Assembly (NCBI RefSeq): GCF_000403645.1
Contig: NC_021313.1
Coordinates: 558,001-622,000 of the forward strand
Direction of reading: 5' to 3'
Origin: Salinarchaeum sp. Harcht-Bsk1
GTDB taxonomy: Archaea > Halobacteriota > Halobacteria > Halobacteriales > Salinarchaeaceae
DNA length: 64,000 bases
Every line of letters begins with the position of its first letter. Position 1 is the stretch's first letter. The position numbers were made by a program, and so were the translations under genes. This document shows, piece by piece, positions 59,490-64,000 of the stretch. The notes under the pieces were generated by a model. It was not told the DNA's origin, searched no databases, and saw only the letters and a list, made by a program, of their open reading frames with translations.

Positions 59490-60530
59490 TCAGTCCGCGA
59501 TGGTCGAGCCGGAGCGGTTGGATTCCCGCAGCGCACTCAGGCTGCTCTGCACGACTGCACCGCTGACCAGCAGCGCGGAGCCGAGGATCAGCACCATGCT
59601 GACGATGCTCAGCTCCTCGATCCCGGTCGCGTTGCCGATCTGTCGGACTGCGACCGCGACCGCGCCGCCCAGCAGCATCACGCCGAAGTACACCTTGATC
59701 TCGTCCTCGTCGACGATGCTGGTGGCCGCGGAACCGACGCGGGCACCCAGGGCGCTCCCAGCCAGCAGCGGAACGACGATGCCGAGGTTGACGCCGCCGT
59801 CCATCGCGTAGAGGAAGCTCCCGATCCCGCCCGAGAAGACGATCTCGAACAGGTCCGTCCCGACGGCGATCGGGACCGGCACGCCGATCAGGTAGAACAG
59901 CGCGGGCATGCGGATGAATCCGCCGCCGACGCCGAGCAGCCCGGACAGCAGGCCGGTCGCGAATGCGACGGCGAGGATCATCCACAGCGAGACGCTGACG
60001 CCGCCTCGCAGGTCGATCATCGGCGGGAGGTGATACGACTGAATTTTCTTGGCGATGTCGGGGATGTCGTCGGAGAGGTCCTCGTCGGGGTCGACGTCCT
60101 CCACGTCGTGGTCGACGCCACCGCCGCCGTCACCCTTGATCGCCTCATAGGTGACGAACGCACCGATGCCACCCAGCAGGACGACGTAAGTGACGCTGAT
60201 GACGCTCCCGGCCAGGCCGAGTTCCTGGAGGTGGAGCACGATTTCCTTGCCGACCTCGATGCCGGCAGTCGTCCCAGCGATCATCAACACCCCGAGCTTG
60301 TAGTCGACCTGCCCGAGGTCGCGGTGTTTCAACGTCGCGATAACCGAGGTCCCGAAGACGAACGCGAGACCGCTCCCGACGGCGACGCTGGACTCGTAGC
60401 CCATGACCAGCAGTGCCGGCGTCACCAGGAAGGAACCGCCCATCCCGAAGAAGCCGAAGAGGATGCCGATCAGGAGGCCGAAGCCGACGAACAGGGCCAG
60501 CATCGCCACGCTCATTCCAAACAATGCCAT
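59490..60530 (-). CDS. TauE/SafE family sulfite or sulfur-compound exporter
   Basis: A 346-residue protein with about eight to nine helices in two halves. GFGLLIGILFGFFGMGGSFLVTPALLVMGYES is the first half signature and FATGLLSGLLGVGGGFIRMPALFYLIGVP the second: each is the family's GxGGGxxxxP pattern. An acidic cytosolic loop of about 40 residues (VDHDVEDVDPDEDLSDD) divides the halves. The family exports sulfite, sulfoacetate or similar anions, or takes them up. A 48-residue membrane protein gene starts the unit 4 bp ahead. ATG 60530. Confidence 0.88.
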   Translation of the reverse strand: MALFGMSVAMLALFVGFGLLIGILFGFFGMGGSFLVTPALLVMGYESSVAVGSGLAFVFGTSVIATLKHRDLGQVDYKLGVLMIAGTTAGIEVGKEIVLHLQELGLAGSVISVTYVVLLGGIGAFVTYEAIKGDGGGGVDHDVEDVDPDEDLSDDIPDIAKKIQSYHLPPMIDLRGGVSVSLWMILAVAFATGLLSGLLGVGGGFIRMPALFYLIGVPVPIAVGTDLFEIVFSGGIGSFLYAMDGGVNLGIVVPLLAGSALGARVGSAATSIVDEDEIKVYFGVMLLGGAVAVAVRQIGNATGIEELSIVSMVLILGSALLVSGAVVQSSLSALRESNRSGSTIAD

Positions 60531-60534
60531 CGTA

Positions 60535-60681
60535 TTAGCTCGTAAGTCGGTCGATCAGTTTCTGGCCGATCGCCTGTTCCAGCGCGCCGTAGCCGACGTA
60601 GAGGACCATCGCCTCTACGAGGACGACGCCGATCAGCGCTGCCGCCTGCGTCCACCCTGGCAGCCCTGACACGTCGATCAT
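60535..60681 (-). CDS. 48-residue single-span membrane protein (DUF7512-like), partner of TauE/SafE
   Basis: A very short gene found by reading between the larger ones. It encodes MIDVSGLPGWTQAAALIGVV, a hydrophobic span to about residue 34, then LEQAIGQKLIDRLTS. ATG 60681; the TAA ends 4 bp before the TauE/SafE ATG, so they are one transcript. From memory, similar short proteins (DUF7512) precede TauE/SafE genes in other haloarchaea. A role as a subunit or stabiliser of the exporter is likely but not shown. Confidence 0.75.
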   Translation of the reverse strand: MIDVSGLPGWTQAAALIGVVLVEAMVLYVGYGALEQAIGQKLIDRLTS

Positions 60682-61031
60682 CGATACTCACCCGCTCGGT
60701 TGCACAGTTGTGTGCGAATCATGCTTTTCTACTCGAATCATCGTACCCGGAGCAACCTAATAACGGTTGTGGAAGTACAGTACAAGATTACTGCAGTGGT
60801 TCGTATGGCTATCCCATCGAAATATCCGAATAACTTATGCGGATACTGGGAGTTCAGCGCCCGGACGATTTCCGCGGTATTTCGCCTCTTCGAGCGCTCG
60901 CGCGCGCTCACCGGACGAGCAGCCCCCAGGCCCCAGACCGGGCCGAAACCCCCCGCGAGCGCCCGTGGACCGGCGCAATCGAATATTGTGAGAACAAAAC
61001 AATATTATAGGGCGGTCCCGTACGCGTGTAC
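60682..61031. other. 350-bp divergent regulatory region
   Basis: Lies between the TauE/SafE unit and a UspA gene. The left part is A/T-rich for this genome (AACCTAATAACGG near 60755, AAGTACAGTACAAG near 60774, ATCCGAATAACTTATGCGG near 60825) and should hold the exporter promoter. The right end holds a 25-bp inverted repeat before the UspA gene. No gene seen in either strand. Confidence 0.6.
60982..61006 (+). promoter_or_regulatory. AATATTGT-N9-ACAATATT palindrome before the UspA gene
   Basis: A perfect 8+8 bp inverted repeat with a 9-bp spacer, 25 bp long. It ends 25 bp before the ATG at 61032. The right arm runs into AATATTATAG, which is at TATA-box distance, so a protein bound here would cover the promoter. 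The symmetry and A/T-rich arms make it a probable operator. Confidence 0.65.
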
Positions 61032-61880
61032 ATGCGAGCAATATACGCGACCGACCTGTCGGCTGCGAGCGAGGCTGCTATCGAGAACGAGACCTGCCTG
61101 GAGTGTCTCGAGCGCATCGGCGTCGACACCTTCCACCTCGTCACGGTCATCCCTTCCAACGTGCACGCGGGGATGCCGGGCATGCGCTTCGAGGAGCGCC
61201 GGGAGCAGGCGCTCGACCGCTACAGTCGCGTGATGGAGGACGCGGGCTTCGACGTCGAGACCCACGTCGTCCGCGGAACGCCTCACCGTCGGATCAACGG
61301 CGTCGCCGAGTCCGTCCGGGCGGACCTCACCATCGTCGGGTCGCGCGGGAAGAGCCCGCTCGAGAACCGCGTGATCGGCTCGACCGCACGGAACCTCGCG
61401 CGAACGACCGTCGTCCCGCTCGTGGTCAATCGGATCGAACGCGAGGCCGAACAGCCGGACGTCCTCCGGGAGCACCTCTTCCAGCGCGTGCTCTTCGCCA
61501 CGGACTTCTCGGAGAACGCCGAGCGCGCGTTCGACTCCTTCTCCTACCTCCGCCACGCGACCCAGGAGGCCACGCTGGTCCACGTCGAGTCCCCGAAGGA
61601 TCCGATCCCGGAGGAGGCCGAGCCGTCGCCCGAGGAGCGCCTCGACGAACTCGCCGAGACGCTGGAACAGTGGGACATAGAGACGGAGATCGACGTCCGG
61701 CGCGGCGATCCGTCCGACGAGATCCTCGCCGCCGAGGAGGAGTTCGTCCCCACGACCACGCTCGTCGGGTCCCGTGGCCGAAGCCGGATGCGACGGCTGC
61801 TCCTCGGGAGCACCTCCGAAGACATCGTCGCGCGTGCGAACGGGAACGTGTTCCTCGTCCCGCCGCCACGGACGGCCTGA
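61032..61880 (+). CDS. tandem-domain universal stress protein (UspA)
   Basis: A 282-residue protein with two UspA domains. MRAIYATDLSAASEAAIENE opens the first, which has IVGSRGKSPLENRVIGSTARNLARTT as nucleotide loop. The second, from VLFATDFSENAERAF, has LVGSRGRSRMRRLLLGSTSEDIVARANGNV. Both loops follow GxxG-9x-GS, so ATP binding is likely. The start ATG at 61032 (a GTG at 61026 is also in frame) lies just behind the 25-bp palindrome. Different from the 55786 paralogue in most positions. Role in stress response; trigger unknown. Confidence 0.9.
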   Translation: MRAIYATDLSAASEAAIENETCLECLERIGVDTFHLVTVIPSNVHAGMPGMRFEERREQALDRYSRVMEDAGFDVETHVVRGTPHRRINGVAESVRADLTIVGSRGKSPLENRVIGSTARNLARTTVVPLVVNRIEREAEQPDVLREHLFQRVLFATDFSENAERAFDSFSYLRHATQEATLVHVESPKDPIPEEAEPSPEERLDELAETLEQWDIETEIDVRRGDPSDEILAAEEEFVPTTTLVGSRGRSRMRRLLLGSTSEDIVARANGNVFLVPPPRTA

Positions 61881-61989
61881 TCGCACGCGGGTCGCAGTAC
61901 ACAGTTCGATCACTTCGAGGAACGACCGACAGGCCGATAGCTGGCGCGACCGGTCGATAACGGTTCCGGATCGGCGGAGAAAGGTGGGC

Positions 61990-63630
61990 CTACCGCGCCG
62001 GGCGACGTTCTTCGGCGTTCGACGCAAGGTCAGACGTGTCGGTGAGCCGCTCGACCGACTCGGCGACGTCGCCGAGTGCAGCGGTCTGTTCCTCCGCAGA
62101 TGCAGCGAGTGATTCGGTCTCGCTGGCGACGCGGTCGGCCGCGTCGGCGAGGCCGTCCATCTCCGCCGCGATCGCCTCGGCGCTTCGGGCCTGTTGCTCG
62201 GTCGCCTGCTCGATTTCCGCCATGCCGTCGGCGGTCTCGTCGGCCGCACCGTGGACGGTGTCGAGCCGCTCGCCGAGGGATTCGACCTGCTCGGAACTGT
62301 CCTCGAGCTGGGCGGCGGCGGCGTCGATCGCGTCCGAGACCTCCCGGGCGATCCCTCGGAGCTCCTCGACCGTCTCCGGAAGCGCCTGGAGTTGCTCGCT
62401 GGTTTCCTCGGCGAACGACCGCACCTCCTCGCCGAGGACGTCGAGCGCCTCGCTCGAGGCGTCGCTTCGGCTCGCCTCGACCCGGGCGTTCGCGGCGAGG
62501 ATCTTCGTCTGGTTCGTGACCTCCTCGATCGTCTCGACGACGTCGTCGATGCGATCGGCCTGCTGTTCGAGGCGCTCGGTCGCCGCCACGGCGGCCTGCG
62601 TCTCTTCCCGGAGGTCGTCCATCGCGGCGACGGTCTCCTCGGCCTCAGCAACGCCCTCGCTGGCGACCTCCTCGGTGCGCTCGCCGAGCGTCCGAACGTT
62701 CCCCGCGGTGCCGGCGATCTCCTCGACGGTCGCGCTCAGGTCCTCGGCCTCCTCGGCGGCGGTCCGCACGCCCTGTGACTGGTCGGTCGTCAGTTCGTGG
62801 ATCGTCTCCGCGCCCTCCGCCACGGTTCCTGCCGCGTCGTGGAGGTCGCCGATCGGTTCCTGGACGTCGGTCTCGACCTCGCTGGCGAGCCGCTGTCGTC
62901 GCTGGATCTCCGCTTCGAGCCGGTTGCTGTAGGAGTCGACGTAGGTGTCACAGGCCACCTGCACGTCGAGGTTGATGATCCGGAGCAGCGCCAGCAGGTC
63001 CGCGACGCCGTCGTGGATCGCGTCTCTGACCGTCGACTCGAAGTCCTCGTCCAGGTCGCCCGGATCGTCCGCGTCGTCGCCGAGCGCCCCCAGAACGCTC
63101 CCGAAGAGCCCGTCCGAGCGCTCTGCCTCGGCCCGCTCGACCGCCCAGTCTTCGATGGCCGCGACCACCTGATTCTGGATCCGATCGTCGAGTCGCTCGA
63201 ACAGCAGGTCGTAGTAGACGCCGTACTGTCCGATGTAGTGTTTGAGCGGCATGTCCAGCAGCTCGTGGAGCTTCCCGATCCGCGCCCGATTCCGGAAGTA
63301 GGCCTCGTCGTACTCGCCGGTCGCGAGCGTCACCATGTAGGCCTGCTGGGTCTGCTTGAGTTGCTCGACGGATTTCTCGGAGCGGCCGATCACGTCGGTC
63401 GTCTGCTCGTACTGCGTGAGATTCTCGTAGAACCGCTCCGCGATCTCCTCGCGATGCTCGCGGAGCAAGGGTTCCATCGACGCGAGGCGGCGCTCGTCCT
63501 CGGCATCGAAGCCGATGAACTCCTTTCGCCACGCGATCTCGTCGCGATCCAGCCCGATGTCGTCGGTCAACTGGTCGGCGTCGACGTTCGCGTTCAATCC
63601 CCCGCGGCCGAAGACCTCCTCCGGGTTCAT
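61990..63630 (-). CDS. hemAT: HemAT-type globin-coupled signal transducer
   Basis: A 546-residue soluble chemoreceptor. The globin sensor (about 20-190) has FRNRARIGKLHELLDMPL, with proximal heme His122, as in oxygen-sensing HemAT. After a helical linker comes the methyl-accepting signalling domain (about 265-546): its hairpin tip reads VTNQTKILAANARVEASRSD, matching the conserved CheA/CheW-contact region EIxxQTxxLALNAxIEAARAG. It would steer motility by oxygen. No membrane helix. I chose the ATG at 63630; a TTG nine codons upstream is possible. A paralogue fragment is at 1-196. Confidence 0.92.
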   Translation of the reverse strand: MNPEEVFGRGGLNANVDADQLTDDIGLDRDEIAWRKEFIGFDAEDERRLASMEPLLREHREEIAERFYENLTQYEQTTDVIGRSEKSVEQLKQTQQAYMVTLATGEYDEAYFRNRARIGKLHELLDMPLKHYIGQYGVYYDLLFERLDDRIQNQVVAAIEDWAVERAEAERSDGLFGSVLGALGDDADDPGDLDEDFESTVRDAIHDGVADLLALLRIINLDVQVACDTYVDSYSNRLEAEIQRRQRLASEVETDVQEPIGDLHDAAGTVAEGAETIHELTTDQSQGVRTAAEEAEDLSATVEEIAGTAGNVRTLGERTEEVASEGVAEAEETVAAMDDLREETQAAVAATERLEQQADRIDDVVETIEEVTNQTKILAANARVEASRSDASSEALDVLGEEVRSFAEETSEQLQALPETVEELRGIAREVSDAIDAAAAQLEDSSEQVESLGERLDTVHGAADETADGMAEIEQATEQQARSAEAIAAEMDGLADAADRVASETESLAASAEEQTAALGDVAESVERLTDTSDLASNAEERRPAR

Positions 63631-63763
63631 ACCTCCCGGTCGGACGTCCTGTTTCAAAACCAGTCAGCCGGGTTCCTCCAGCGCGAGAACGGGGCAGTCG
63701 TTTAAAACGGGTCCCGAAGATGTGCGGACGTGTGCCCGGTGGCCGACCGGGAGCGATCGGCAG

Positions 63764-64000
63764 TTAGACCAGCGAGAGCACCACGATCGCGACGTACCCG
63801 ACGACGAACGCCAGCACGAACGAGCCAGCCCACGCGGCGAGCGTCATCCCGATCTTCCGCGGATCGACCGCGGCGCCGCCGCCGACCGCGGCGCCGCTCC
63901 CGATGATCGCGCTGACGACGATCTCGTTGAACGAGACCGGCACGCCGAGCACGACGGCGAGTTGGGCGATCAGGAATGAGGGGACCAGCGCGGCGATCGA
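63764..64000 (-). CDS. pit: PiT-family phosphate transporter, C-terminal part (runs off window)
   Basis: The last 78 codons of a membrane protein whose beginning is outside the window. VVLGVPVSFNEIVVSAIIGSGAAVGG followed by KIGMTLAAWAGSFVLAFVVG matches the final repeat of PiT (PHO-4) inorganic phosphate permeases, where the PxSxxxxxxSAxxG segment contributes to the transport path. It ends in a membrane helix and TAA at 63764. It is on the same strand as hemAT, 133 bp before it. Confidence 0.82.
   Translation of the reverse strand, partial: SIAALVPSFLIAQLAVVLGVPVSFNEIVVSAIIGSGAAVGGGAAVDPRKIGMTLAAWAGSFVLAFVVGYVAIVVLSLV

Noticed and set aside
1-64000. tRNA, rRNA, RNase P, SRP RNA genes or insertion sequences
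   Set aside because: I looked for T-arm and anticodon-arm patterns, conserved RNA segments and transposase motifs with terminal inverted repeats and found none; apparent GGTTCGAA matches are inside coding genes such as thyA.

Overview
This 64 kb window is a piece of a haloarchaeal (class Halobacteria) chromosome. The DNA is very G+C-rich with strong G/C preference at third codon positions, the proteins are acidic, and the gene set is archaeal: TATA-binding protein, PAN proteasome ATPase, KEOPS Pcc1, prefoldin, RpoP, L37Ae, EF-1beta, RqcH, type II methionine aminopeptidase and a split methylmalonyl-CoA mutase. Nearly all genes are ordinary chromosomal genes. I see no rRNA, tRNA, IS element, integrase or CRISPR array. 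I do not assign a genus.

Layout. 0-7 kb: the first codons of a HemAT-like transducer, methylmalonyl-CoA epimerase, a HAD hydrolase, a five-gene cassette of small membrane proteins ending in an XRE regulator, the large methylmalonyl-CoA mutase subunit, dihydroorotase and a lipoate-ligase-like protein. 7-16 kb: an M23-like barrel protein, PDCD5-like protein, PP-loop ATPase, a membrane-anchored winged helix, a degenerate RFC small subunit, the DHFR/thymidylate synthase pair and an RND exporter. 16-26 kb: an ArsR-like regulator, a tRNA G10 methyltransferase, TBP, HisG, a GT87 glycosyltransferase, an acyl-CoA dehydrogenase and RqcH. 26-35 kb: an M81/TIM-barrel pair, twin zinc-ribbon membrane proteins, MoaC with NAD(P)H-hydrate repair, and a GT2. 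35-46 kb: amidohydrolase, isocitrate dehydrogenase, a CPSF-like nuclease, isoaspartyl peptidase, a 0.8 kb apparently empty stretch, Map, EF-1beta with a zinc-finger partner, a TctA-like permease, and a nuoCD gene with no other complex I gene beside it. 46-56 kb: PAN, GuaA glutaminase subunit, the L37Ae-RpoP-Pcc1-prefoldin-DUF3194 cluster, citrate synthase, and Pth2-TruD. 56-64 kb: a thiol, sulfur and stress-related group (two tandem-domain UspA proteins, a DsbA-like protein overlapping a CxxC membrane protein, thioredoxin, a winged helix, TauE/SafE with a 48-residue membrane protein), then HemAT and the end of a PiT phosphate transporter.

How the genes fit together. Three blocks look like coherent units of poorly known function. 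The first is the XRE cassette, whose promoter carries three alternating GTAAAG half-sites that the cassette's own regulator may bind. The second is the M81 metallopeptidase-like gene translationally coupled to a CxCxxC TIM-barrel protein. The third is the thiol/sulfur group at 56-62 kb, which includes a CxxC inside a membrane helix, a very short gene next to TauE/SafE, and a 25-bp palindrome in front of a universal stress gene. Several enzymes have altered key residues (RFC paralogue, APH-like kinase, amidohydrolase, citrate synthase, one zinc ribbon). All functional statements are from reading the sequence and family knowledge; no database search was run.
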